Assembly: GCA_937893945.1 (NCBI GenBank)
Contig: CALCTA010000136.1
Location: 1 to 11,660 of the forward strand
Source of the DNA: an uncultured Clostridia bacterium
Lineage (GTDB): Bacteria; Bacillota; Clostridia; Oscillospirales; CAG-272
DNA: 11,660 nt
Direction of reading: 5' to 3'
Part shown: piece by piece, positions 1 to 6,495 of the stretch
Layout of the letters: each line of letters begins with the position of its first letter
Position numbering within the stretch: the first letter of the stretch is position 1
The notes under the pieces: generated by a model
The model's database searches: none
The model's input: only the letters and a program-made list of their open reading frames with translations
What the model was told of the DNA's origin: nothing
Made by a program: the position numbers and the translations under genes

Positions 1-1
1 T

Positions 2-53
2 CAATTGAGTCGCAAAATGCTCCTCAATTGCCACCTTCTCCCACTGGAGAAGG
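2..53. repeat. Palindromic repeat fragment at window edge
   Basis: Two adjacent inverted repeats are visible. CAATTGAG (2-9) pairs with CTCAATTG (23-30) across a 13-nt loop. CCTTCTCC (34-41) pairs with GGAGAAGG (46-53) across the 4-nt loop CACT. Neither is followed by a T-run on either strand, so they are not obvious terminators. They look like the right part of a dispersed intergenic repeat whose other end lies beyond the window start; that is an inference from their density and their closeness to the GTAGGG elements that follow. Confidence 0.5.
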
Positions 54-100
54 CTTATTTATGGTTCTCGCCTTGTAATTTGATATTATCTTTCTTGATT

Positions 101-153
101 GTAGGGACCGGCGTCCTCGACGGTCCTAACGGGCGTTCAATGAACGCCCCTAC
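101..153. repeat. Convergent pair of GTAGGG-headed REP-like palindromes
   Basis: The first element begins GTAGGG at 101 and contains GGACCG (105-110) facing CGGTCC (121-126). The second lies on the opposite strand and ends CCCCTAC at 153. Its body GGGCGTTCA (131-139), central A, TGAACGCCC (141-149) is a perfect palindrome. The two heads point outward, as in a paired REP (BIME-like) unit. Read on the minus strand, the second element (153 to 130) is 24 nt long and has the same length, head and central T as the elements inside the transposase gene at 7795-7818 and 7965-7988. Confidence 0.75.
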
Positions 154-182
154 GGGTTTGATTATTGTCTTAACATTCGTTT

Positions 183-206
183 GTAGGGGAGGATATTATC
201 CTCCCG
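183..206 (+). repeat. GTAGGGG-headed REP-like palindrome
   Basis: A 24-nt element starts with GTAGGGG. GGGAGGATA (187-195), a central T (196) and TATCCTCCC (197-205) form a perfect palindrome, and the element ends in G at 206. Its architecture matches the second element of the upstream pair and the two copies in the transposase gene: GTAG head, 9-nt arms, central T, final G. The arm sequence differs but remains self-complementary. Confidence 0.7.
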
Positions 207-273
207 TGATTTGCCCTCTCTCTCGCGAAATTTTCAAAAAATCCTTCCAAAATAATAAAAATAACAAAAAATA

Positions 274-302
274 TTGACTTTCAGAGGATTTAGAGATATA
301 AT
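274..302 (+). promoter_or_regulatory. Sigma-A promoter for the rpiR-led operon
   Basis: TTGACT (274-279), a 17-nt spacer and TATAAT (297-302) match the housekeeping consensus at 11 of 12 positions. An A/T-rich tract upstream (about 245-273) could act as an UP element. Transcription would begin near 308-310, giving a leader of about 48 nt. The 10-bp palindrome ATTTTAAAAT (321-330) just downstream of the predicted start could be an operator, but it is short and AT-rich, so that is weak. Confidence 0.8.
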
Positions 303-356
303 ATTTGTGTATGCGTATCCATTTTAAAATCAATTTGAACAGGCGGTAAAAGCGAA

Positions 357-1220
357 ATGGCGAGAAATCTCTTGGGCGAAATTCAAAGCAGAATGACTGA
401 CTTTTCAAAAAGCCAGAAGCTGATCTCAAATTATATTCTTGAAAACTACGACAAGGCGGCTTATATGACCGCTTCAAAGCTTGGCGCTACCGTAAAGGTC
501 TCGGAATCAACAGTCGTGCGCTACGCTATCGAGCTCGGCTTTGACGGCTACCCCGAATTCCAACAGTCTCTTCAGGAGATAGTCCGCACTAAGCTCACCA
601 CCTTTCAGCGAATGGAGGTTACAAACAACCTCATCGGAAACGGAGACGCGCTCACAAAGGTACTTATGTCGGATATAGACAAGATAAAGCGCACGGTCGA
701 GGAGATAGACCACGAGGCGTTTGAGGCGGCTGTATGCAGTATCGTCAAGGCAAGAAACATCTACATCATAGGCATTGGCTCGGCATCTGTGCTCGCGAGC
801 GCACTCAACATAAATCTCCGTATGATCTTCGACAACGTCAGATTCATCGTTGCTTCCTCGGCTAACGAGATATACGAGCAGATGATCTCTATCGGAGAGG
901 GCGACGTTATGGTGGCTATCAGCTTCCCGAGATACTCAAAGAAGGTAGTCTCTGCCGTCAACCTCGCTAAGAAGTCGGGAGCGGACGTAATCGCTCTCAC
1001 CGACAGTTCCGCTTCCCCCATCGCAAGCGTTGCAGACCAAAATCTCTTCGCGCGCAGCGATATGGCATCCTTTGCAGACTCGCTCGTAGCGCCTCTTAGC
1101 GTTATCAACGCGCTTGTCGTAGAGGTCTCTCGCAGAAAGCAGGACGAGCTTACCGTCCGCCTGCACCAGCTTGAGCAGATCTGGGAAGAATACAACGTAT
1201 ATGACACCAATCAAGGATAA
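357..1220 (+). CDS. RpiR/MurR-family transcriptional regulator
   Basis: The 287-aa protein has the two-domain layout of RpiR regulators. An N-terminal helix-turn-helix domain spans about residues 1-77, with a recognition region near 37-62 (motif VKVSESTVVRYAIELGF). A C-terminal SIS sugar-phosphate-binding domain spans about 130-265 (GIGSAS at 139-144, ALTDSSASPIA further on). Family members bind phosphosugars through SIS and repress or activate sugar catabolism genes, for example MurR with MurNAc-6-phosphate. The ATG at 357 is preceded by AGGCGG (341-346), a fairly weak ribosome binding site. The gene is first after a strong promoter and ends 5 nt before the next start, so it probably leads the operon and may regulate itself. 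No sugar kinase, isomerase or PTS gene lies next to it, so its effector cannot be read from context. The family call is firm; the ligand is unknown. Confidence 0.9.
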   Translation: MARNLLGEIQSRMTDFSKSQKLISNYILENYDKAAYMTASKLGATVKVSESTVVRYAIELGFDGYPEFQQSLQEIVRTKLTTFQRMEVTNNLIGNGDALTKVLMSDIDKIKRTVEEIDHEAFEAAVCSIVKARNIYIIGIGSASVLASALNINLRMIFDNVRFIVASSANEIYEQMISIGEGDVMVAISFPRYSKKVVSAVNLAKKSGADVIALTDSSASPIASVADQNLFARSDMASFADSLVAPLSVINALVVEVSRRKQDELTVRLHQLEQIWEEYNVYDTNQG

Positions 1221-1225
1221 AATAT

Positions 1226-2482
1226 ATGAGCAGCTTAACTAACGCAGGCGTCGCGGTCATCGGCGGCGGCGCGGCAGGACTTATGGCGGCTTACAGTGCC
1301 GCTCGCTACGGAGCGAGGGTTACTCTTTTTGAGAGGAACGACCGTTGCGGAAGAAAGCTCGCTATCACGGGCAAGGGCAGATGCAACGTTACCAACGATT
1401 GCTCTGTAGAGGAGCTTTTGCAGAACGTCCCCACAAATCCTCGCTTTCTTTACAGCGCTCTCGGAAGATTTGATACCTCAGACACCAAGGCTTTCTTCGA
1501 GGAGCGCGGCGTCGCGCTCAAGGTAGAGCGCGGAAGAAGAGTTTTTCCCGTATCCGACAGAGCCGAGGACATAGTCCGAGCGCTTGTTGGCGCTTGTAAG
1601 GAGATGGGCGTTAATATCCGCTACGAGCGTGTTACGGCGCTCAGAATAGAAAATGGCGAATTGCAGGGGCTTACTACCGAAAAAAGCAGCTATGACGCCG
1701 AGGCGGTCATAGTCTGCACGGGTGGAAAATCCTATCCCCGAACAGGCTCGGACGGAGACGGCTACGCGCTCGCAAGGTCGGCAGGCCACAGCGTAACGCC
1801 GCTTCTTCCCTCTCTCGTGCCTATCTGCTCGGAGAGCAAGCTCTGCCCCGCGCTTCAGGGGCTTTCGCTCAAGAACGTATCGCTCTCTGTCGTTCGCAAG
1901 CAGGACGGCAAGGAGATATATTCGGACTTTGGCGAGATGATGTTCACGCACTTCGGTCTCACCGGCCCTATGATACTCTCGGCGTCGGCTCACATTCCCG
2001 ACGTTGCCGAGGGAAAATACGAGGCGAGAATAAATCTCAAGCCCGCGCTTGACGAGAAAACGCTTGACGCGAGAATAGTCTCGGACTTCTCCAAGTATGC
2101 AAACAAGGATTTTCTCAACGCGCTCGGCGATCTTCTCCCTCAAAAGCTCATTCCCGTTATAGTCTCGCTTTCGGGAATAGACGCGCGCAAAAAGGTCAAC
2201 TCTATCACAAAAGAGGAGCGCCGCGCACTCTGCGAGGTCATTCGTTGCCTACGCATACCGCTCTCGCGCTTCAGACCTATAAACGAGGCTATAATAACCA
2301 AGGGCGGCGTCTCTGTAAAGGAGATAAACCCTAAAACTATGGAATCAAGGCTCTGCCGCGGACTTTACTTCGCGGGAGAGGTAATAGACGTAGATGCCTA
2401 CACGGGCGGCTACAATCTGCAGATAGCCTTCTCTACCGCAGTTCTCGCGGGAGAGAGCGCGGCTCTGTCTGTAGAAGAATAA
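1226..2482 (+). CDS. BaiN/HI0933-family NAD(P)/FAD-dependent flavoprotein
   Basis: The 418-aa protein opens with a Rossmann dinucleotide-binding motif, IGGGAAGL (G13, G15, G18), followed by the family signature GRKLAITGKGRCNVTN at about 42-57. A second FAD-contacting block near the C-terminus reads GLYFAGEVIDVDAYTGGYN. These are the marks of the HI0933-like group, which includes BaiN, a clostridial enzyme linked to bile acid conversion. Most chromosomal members have no established reaction, so a bile acid role should not be assumed. Length is normal for the family. The start at 1226 is supported by AAGGA at 1213-1217, which lies in the last codons of the regulator gene, implying translational coupling. 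It sits directly upstream of cmk, a common clostridial arrangement. Likely a soluble cytoplasmic oxidoreductase. Confidence 0.88.
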   Translation: MSSLTNAGVAVIGGGAAGLMAAYSAARYGARVTLFERNDRCGRKLAITGKGRCNVTNDCSVEELLQNVPTNPRFLYSALGRFDTSDTKAFFEERGVALKVERGRRVFPVSDRAEDIVRALVGACKEMGVNIRYERVTALRIENGELQGLTTEKSSYDAEAVIVCTGGKSYPRTGSDGDGYALARSAGHSVTPLLPSLVPICSESKLCPALQGLSLKNVSLSVVRKQDGKEIYSDFGEMMFTHFGLTGPMILSASAHIPDVAEGKYEARINLKPALDEKTLDARIVSDFSKYANKDFLNALGDLLPQKLIPVIVSLSGIDARKKVNSITKEERRALCEVIRCLRIPLSRFRPINEAIITKGGVSVKEINPKTMESRLCRGLYFAGEVIDVDAYTGGYNLQIAFSTAVLAGESAALSVEE

Positions 2483-2488
2483 CAAAAA

Positions 2489-2510
2489 GCTCAGGCGGAA
2501 AGCCTTGAGC
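2489..2510 (+). other. Intercistronic hairpin before cmk
   Basis: GCTCAGGC (2489-2496) pairs with GCCTTGAGC (2502-2510), with one bulged T and the loop GGAAA. It sits between the stop codon of the flavoprotein gene and the GAGGGGG ribosome binding site (2513-2519) of cmk. There is no T-run directly after the stem, so it is not a standard terminator. It may affect mRNA processing or ribosome access. Confidence 0.45.
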
Positions 2511-2524
2511 ACGAGGGGGTTTTT

Positions 2525-3205
2525 ATGTTTCATATCGCTATCGACGGTCCCGGTGGAGCGGGAAAAAGCACAATAGCCAAGGCAGTTGCAAAAAAGCTTG
2601 ATATACTCTACGTTGACACTGGCGCGCTCTATCGCACGGTAGGACTTTTCGTAAAGCAGAACAGTGTCGATCCAAAGGACGCCGAGGGTGTCGGCGCGCT
2701 TCTGCCAAAGCTTTCAATAGAAGTAAAATATGAAAACGGCGCGCAGGTAGTTTATCTCAACGGAGTCAACCACGGCGACGCGATACGCACGCCCGAGATG
2801 TCTATGTACGCCTCAGCCGTATCGGCTATTCCCTCGGTAAGAGCATTCCTGCTCGAAACGCAGAAGGAGATAGCAAGACACAACAGCGTCATCATGGACG
2901 GCAGAGACATCGGCACTGTCATCCTTCCCGACGCTGACGTCAAGATATTCCTCACCGCCTCTCCCGAATGCAGAGCGCAAAGACGCTACAGAGAGCTTTG
3001 CGAGAAGGGACAGAACGTGCGCTATGAGGACGTTCTTTCCGAGATGAACAGCCGTGATAACGCCGACAGCTCACGCGATATAGCGCCCACAAAGGCGGCT
3101 GACGACGCTGTGCTTCTCGACAACAGCGACCTCTCGCTTGAGGAAAGCGTTCAGGCAGTAATCGCAATAGCAAAAGAAAAGGTCGGAGGAGAAATAGGTG
3201 AGTAA
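2525..3205 (+). CDS. cmk: Cytidylate kinase
   Basis: The 226-aa protein phosphorylates CMP and dCMP to the diphosphates with ATP in the cytoplasm. The P-loop GPGGAGKST lies at residues 8-16, the nucleoside-binding motif DTGALYR at 31-37, and the conserved GRDIGT motif at 126-131. A lid-type region rich in arginine follows (AQRRYREL). Length and motifs match bacterial Cmk throughout. The ATG at 2525 follows GAGGGGG (2513-2519) with a 5-nt spacer. The 3' end overlaps the next gene by 8 nt, so the two are translationally coupled. The cmk–plsC–ispH order is a recurrent clostridial block, with Cmk commonly next to S1 in bacteria generally. Confidence 0.97.
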   Translation: MFHIAIDGPGGAGKSTIAKAVAKKLDILYVDTGALYRTVGLFVKQNSVDPKDAEGVGALLPKLSIEVKYENGAQVVYLNGVNHGDAIRTPEMSMYASAVSAIPSVRAFLLETQKEIARHNSVIMDGRDIGTVILPDADVKIFLTASPECRAQRRYRELCEKGQNVRYEDVLSEMNSRDNADSSRDIAPTKAADDAVLLDNSDLSLEESVQAVIAIAKEKVGGEIGE

Positions 3206-3875
3206 GAAAAACAAGGTAAAGAAGGGCGGAAGCCGCGCGTACAGAATAATATACGCCATCTTTGCGGGTATCGTCTCCTTCATATTCAATTACAAGGTCA
3301 TCAATCCCGAAAAAGAGCCCGACAAGGGCGGCTGCATAGTCTGTGCCAATCACGTCTCAGCCACAGACGCCATCGCGCTCTGCTACGCCTTCAAGAAAAA
3401 TCAGGTGTATTTCATGGCTAAGAAGGAGCTCTTCAAGGTTCCCGTGCTCGCTCCCCTGATAAAGCTTCTCGGCGCGTTCCCCATAGACCGCGGCGGCAAT
3501 GACGTAGGAGCGGTAAAGACGGCTATCGGTCTTGTATCCGAGGGCAAAACGCTCGGCATCTTCCCCCAGGGACACCGCTATCCCGGCGAGGACCCCAGAG
3601 AAACAAGAACAAAGAACGGAATGGCACTCATCGCTACCAAGGCGCAGGCGGACATAGTTCCCGCTTACATCTGGCGAAAGGACAACCGCTTTAAGCTCTT
3701 CCGCAGAACTTATATCATCCTCGGCGACGTTATTCCCTACGATTCTCTCGGCTACGACCCCGACGCCTCGGGCGAATACGCGAGAATAACCTCAATCGCG
3801 TTTGACAAGATCTGCACCATAGGTGAGGAATTTGAAAGGTCTCGCGCAGAGGCAAAGCAAAGCAAGAAAAAATAA
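3198..3875 (+). CDS. plsC: PlsC-like 1-acyl-sn-glycerol-3-phosphate acyltransferase
   Basis: The 225-aa protein resembles the enzyme that acylates lysophosphatidic acid to phosphatidic acid at the inner face of the membrane. The catalytic HX4D motif is NHVSATD (H52, D57). The substrate-binding motif usually written FPEGTR appears as FPQGHR (122-127), so the Glu is Gln. A hydrophobic stretch at about 17-31 could anchor the protein; there is no cleavable signal. The start is GTG at 3198, chosen because GGAGG (3185-3189) lies 8 nt upstream and the reading frame overlaps cmk by 8 nt, a coupling arrangement. The basic N-terminus (KKNKVKKGG) and lysine-rich C-terminus fit a peripheral membrane protein. 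The family assignment is secure; exact acceptor specificity is less so because of the altered motif. Confidence 0.9.
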   Translation: MSKKNKVKKGGSRAYRIIYAIFAGIVSFIFNYKVINPEKEPDKGGCIVCANHVSATDAIALCYAFKKNQVYFMAKKELFKVPVLAPLIKLLGAFPIDRGGNDVGAVKTAIGLVSEGKTLGIFPQGHRYPGEDPRETRTKNGMALIATKAQADIVPAYIWRKDNRFKLFRRTYIILGDVIPYDSLGYDPDASGEYARITSIAFDKICTIGEEFERSRAEAKQSKKK

Positions 3876-3898
3876 GCTCGGCGCATCTCCTGCCGAGC
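3876..3898 (+). other. Intercistronic hairpin before ispH
   Basis: GCTCGGC (3876-3882) pairs with GCCGAGC (3892-3898) across a 9-nt loop, immediately after the plsC stop codon. The AAAGGG ribosome binding site (3901-3906) follows directly. No T-run follows, so termination is unlikely. Its position and GCTC...GAGC arms resemble the hairpin upstream of cmk. Confidence 0.45.
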
Positions 3899-3911
3899 CG
3901 AAAGGGCAAAA

Positions 3912-5948
3912 ATGAAAATTACAGTTGCAAAAAACGCGGGCTTCTGCTTTGGCGTCAAGCGCGCCACAGACAGCCTTGAGGCAGCTATAGAAAAGAGGCG
4001 CGAGGGCGAGAGGATATTCACGCTCGGCACGCTGATACATAACGATACATATAACTCTATGCTCGAGAAAAAGGGCGTGCGGGTTACTTCGATAGATGAG
4101 GTTTCGGATCTGGCAAACAGCGCCGACGTATCCTCTCCCGTTACCGTGTTCATACGCGCTCACGGAATACGAAAGCAGGACGAGGCTCTGCTCCGCTCTC
4201 TCGCCGAGAAAAACCCCTGCTTCAAGTATCTCGACTGCACCTGCCCGTTTGTAAAAAAGATACACAATATCGCAAGCAAGCACTCGGATAAAGACAATAT
4301 CCTGCTCGTGCTGGGCGGCAGTGAGCATCCCGAGGTAGTGGGTATTCTGAGCTATTTTGAGCACGAAAAGTACGTTTTTGCCGACTCGGAGGAGTTTTCG
4401 AGGGCGCTCGAAAATGGGCTTTTCGTCAAATTGAACAATAAAACGCCGATTTTGGTGGCTCAAACAACTCAAAAACTGTCAGAATGGAGAAAAGCACAAA
4501 AACTTTTAAAAAAAGTATGTACAAATCCATTAATTTTTGATACAATATGTAGTGTTACGGATGAGCGGCAGAGAGAAGCCGCGTCTCTCTCGGCAGAGTC
4601 AGACCTTATGATTGTCATAGGCGGCAGAGAGAGCTCTAATACGGCAAAGCTGTTTGCCGTTTGCAAAGAAAATTGCCCGCATACTCTCCGAATTGAAAGA
4701 GCGGACGAGCTTGCGGTTGACAATTTAATAAAAACGTCAGCCCACACGAGAGTGGGTATTGCCGCGGGAGCATCGACCCCGTCAGGCGTAATTCAGGAGG
4801 TACACAACAAAATGAGCGAAATGAATGAAAATTTCGAAGCAATGCTCGCAGAATCTTTCAAAACTTTAAATACAGGAGACATCGTTACCGGAACAGTAAC
4901 CTACGTAACCGACGCTGAGATCCAGCTCGACGTTGGCGCACAGGTAACCGGCATTATCAAGGCTGAGCAGATCACAGACGATCCTTCTGTAAAGCTTACC
5001 GAGCTCTACAAGAAGGGCGACCAGATCGAAGGCAGAGTAGGCAGAGTAAGCGATATCGAGGGTATCGCAGAGCTTTCCAAGAAGGCTGTTGACAGCGCAA
5101 GAAACTGGCAGAAGATAGTTACTGCCAACGAAGAGAACGCTGTTGTTACAGGTAAGGTAGTTGAAGTTATCAAGGGCGGCGTAAACGTTCTCGTTGGCGC
5201 TACTAAGGTATTCGTTCCCGCTTCTCAGAGCGGTGTTGCTAAGGACGGCGACCTCGCAGTTCTTAAGGGACAGGAAGTAAGCCTCAAGATCATCGAGATC
5301 AAGGGCAACAGAGCTATCGGTTCTATCCGCGTTGTTCAGAGAGAGATCCGCCGCGCAAACGAGGCAGCTTTCTGGGAGAACATCGAGGAGGGTAAGGTAT
5401 ATACAGGTACAGTTAAGAGCATGACCGCTTACGGCGCATTCGTTGACCTCGGCGGCGTTGACGGTATGGTACATAAGACCGAGCTTTCCTGGAAGCCTAT
5501 CGCTTCCCCCGCAGCAGTTGTATCTGTTGGCGACGAGATCACAGTATTCGTTAAGAGCTTCGACGCTGAGAAGAAGAGAATCTCTCTCGGTTACAAGACC
5601 GACGATACTAACCCCTGGTACCTCTTTACAAGCAAGTACGCGGTTGGCGACGTTGCATCTGTTAAGATCGTAAGCCTTATGCCCTTCGGCGCATTCGCTG
5701 AGATCGCTGACGGTGTTGACGGTCTTATCCACATCTCCCAGATCGCTCAGCAGAAGATCGGCAAGCCCGCTGATGTTCTCGAGGTTGGTCAGGTAGTTGA
5801 CGTTAAGATCATCGCTATCGACGAGGAGAAGCAGAAGATAAGCCTCTCCATCAGAGCTCTTCTTGATGAGGCTCAGGCAGCAGCTGAGGCTATGCCCGAG
5901 GAGGCTGCAGAGGCCCAAGAAGCTGTAGAAGCAACCGACGCTGAATAA
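3912..5948 (+). CDS. ispH: IspH – ribosomal protein S1 fusion
   Basis: The 678-aa protein joins two enzymes of different pathways. Residues 1 to about 300 are 4-hydroxy-3-methylbut-2-enyl diphosphate reductase, the last step of the MEP isoprenoid pathway. The three [4Fe-4S] cysteines are present: C12 (GFCFGV), C111 (CTCPFV) and C213 (TICSVTDERQ). Active-site residues are also visible: H43, H84, H139 and E141 (EHPEV), and the TTQ at 185-187. Residues about 320-650 hold four S1 RNA-binding repeats (near 322-390, 410-478, 495-560 and 580-650), the third and fourth with clear YGAFVDL and FGAFAEI signatures, then an Ala/Glu-rich tail. Such fusions are known in Clostridia. The ATG follows AAAGGG with a 5-nt spacer. 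Codon use changes at the junction, and an internal start at 4812 could yield S1 alone. Confidence 0.95.
   Translation: MKITVAKNAGFCFGVKRATDSLEAAIEKRREGERIFTLGTLIHNDTYNSMLEKKGVRVTSIDEVSDLANSADVSSPVTVFIRAHGIRKQDEALLRSLAEKNPCFKYLDCTCPFVKKIHNIASKHSDKDNILLVLGGSEHPEVVGILSYFEHEKYVFADSEEFSRALENGLFVKLNNKTPILVAQTTQKLSEWRKAQKLLKKVCTNPLIFDTICSVTDERQREAASLSAESDLMIVIGGRESSNTAKLFAVCKENCPHTLRIERADELAVDNLIKTSAHTRVGIAAGASTPSGVIQEVHNKMSEMNENFEAMLAESFKTLNTGDIVTGTVTYVTDAEIQLDVGAQVTGIIKAEQITDDPSVKLTELYKKGDQIEGRVGRVSDIEGIAELSKKAVDSARNWQKIVTANEENAVVTGKVVEVIKGGVNVLVGATKVFVPASQSGVAKDGDLAVLKGQEVSLKIIEIKGNRAIGSIRVVQREIRRANEAAFWENIEEGKVYTGTVKSMTAYGAFVDLGGVDGMVHKTELSWKPIASPAAVVSVGDEITVFVKSFDAEKKRISLGYKTDDTNPWYLFTSKYAVGDVASVKIVSLMPFGAFAEIADGVDGLIHISQIAQQKIGKPADVLEVGQVVDVKIIAIDEEKQKISLSIRALLDEAQAAAEAMPEEAAEAQEAVEATDAE
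4518..4546 (+). promoter_or_regulatory. Candidate internal promoter within ispH
   Basis: TGTACA (4518-4523, 4 of 6 to consensus), a 17-nt spacer and TACAAT (4541-4546, 5 of 6) are preceded by an extended -10 TG at 4538-4539. They sit in a local AT-rich island of a gene that is otherwise about half GC. A transcript from here would carry a leader of about 260 nt to the in-frame ATG at 4812. It is purely a sequence-based call inside coding DNA. Confidence 0.35.
4795..4814 (+). promoter_or_regulatory. Possible internal ribosome binding site and start for S1
   Basis: AGGAGG (4795-4800) precedes an ATG (4812-4814) that is in frame with the fusion (codon 301), exactly where IspH homology ends and the S1 part begins. 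The 11-nt spacer is longer than ideal. Initiation here would give a 378-aa S1-only protein. The caveat is that the motif encodes the conserved (E/Q)-E-V of the IspH C-terminus, so it could be a by-product of the amino-acid sequence. Confidence 0.4.
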
Positions 5949-5960
5949 TTTTAAACACTC

Positions 5961-5988
5961 AGGACTGCGGCGTCGCCGCAGTCCTTTT
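5961..5988 (+). terminator. Intrinsic terminator after ispH–S1
   Basis: AGGACTGCGGC (5961-5971) pairs perfectly with GCCGCAGTCCT (5975-5985) across a 3-nt loop, and the run of T's covers 5985-5988. The 11-bp GC-rich stem with a short T-tract 12 nt after the stop codon is a good rho-independent terminator, though the tract is only four T's. The next gene's ribosome binding site starts 6 nt later. Confidence 0.85.
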
Positions 5989-6004
5989 GTATCAAGGAGA
6001 CAAA

Positions 6005-6484
6005 ATGAATCTTTATTTAAAGCAACAATTCTTTTCTTGGGCCGACAGATTTTTTATATATGACATAGACGGCAGAGAGAAATACTACGTTGAGGGTGAG
6101 ATATTCAGCTTTGGCAAGAAGCTCCATATCTATGACCTCGCCGATAACGAGGTCGCTTATATAGAGCAGAGACTTTTCTCGTTCTTCCCGAGATATACCA
6201 TATACAAGGGCGACGACGCGGTCGCCGAGATAACCAAGGAATTCTCCTTTTTCAAGCAGGAATACACGGTTGACGGCCCCGGCTGGTCGGTGCTTGGGGA
6301 CTTCTTTGACCACGAATATGAGATAACCCGTAACGGCGCGCCCGTGGCTGAGGTATCTAAGAAGTGGTTCACCTTTGGCGATGCCTACGAAATATTTATC
6401 AACGAGGATTCGGGAGCAGACGAGGTAAGTGTGCTTGCGACGGTCCTCGTCATCGACGCCTGCATTGAGGCGCAGAACAACTGA
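6005..6484 (+). CDS. LURP-one-related (LOR/YxjI-type) protein
   Basis: The 159-aa protein consists of repeated short beta-strand units of the form F-S-F/W...YxIYDxD/N...VAxI (for example YYVEGEIFSFGKKLHIYD and YIEQRLFSFFPRYTIYK). This pattern is typical of the LURP-one-related family, which folds like the tubby C-terminal domain. Bacterial members have no settled function; membrane or phospholipid association has been suggested from the fold. There is no signal peptide or membrane segment. The ATG at 6005 is chosen over an upstream in-frame TTG (5987) because AAGGAG (5994-5999) sits 5 nt before it and the TTG lies within the terminator T-tract. It is 11 nt from namZ, so the two are probably co-transcribed. 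No promoter fits between the terminator and this gene. Confidence 0.82.
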   Translation: MNLYLKQQFFSWADRFFIYDIDGREKYYVEGEIFSFGKKLHIYDLADNEVAYIEQRLFSFFPRYTIYKGDDAVAEITKEFSFFKQEYTVDGPGWSVLGDFFDHEYEITRNGAPVAEVSKKWFTFGDAYEIFINEDSGADEVSVLATVLVIDACIEAQNN

Positions 6485-6495
6485 CGGAGGTAGAT

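Noticed and set aside
101..206. A CRISPR array
   Set aside because: The palindromes vary in sequence and orientation, with no uniform spacers; they fit REP-like elements instead.
5..277. A 90-codon open frame at the window start
   Set aside because: It is made of the palindromic repeats and the AT-rich promoter region; no motif, no ribosome binding site.
1478..2143. A 221-codon minus-strand open frame inside the flavoprotein gene
   Set aside because: It lies wholly opposite a gene with clear family motifs and has an Arg/Leu-rich shadow composition.
4866..5918. A 350-codon open frame on the minus strand opposite the S1 repeats
   Set aside because: It mirrors a strongly codon-biased gene, has no recognisable domains and no supporting ribosome binding site; the + strand S1 signatures are unambiguous.
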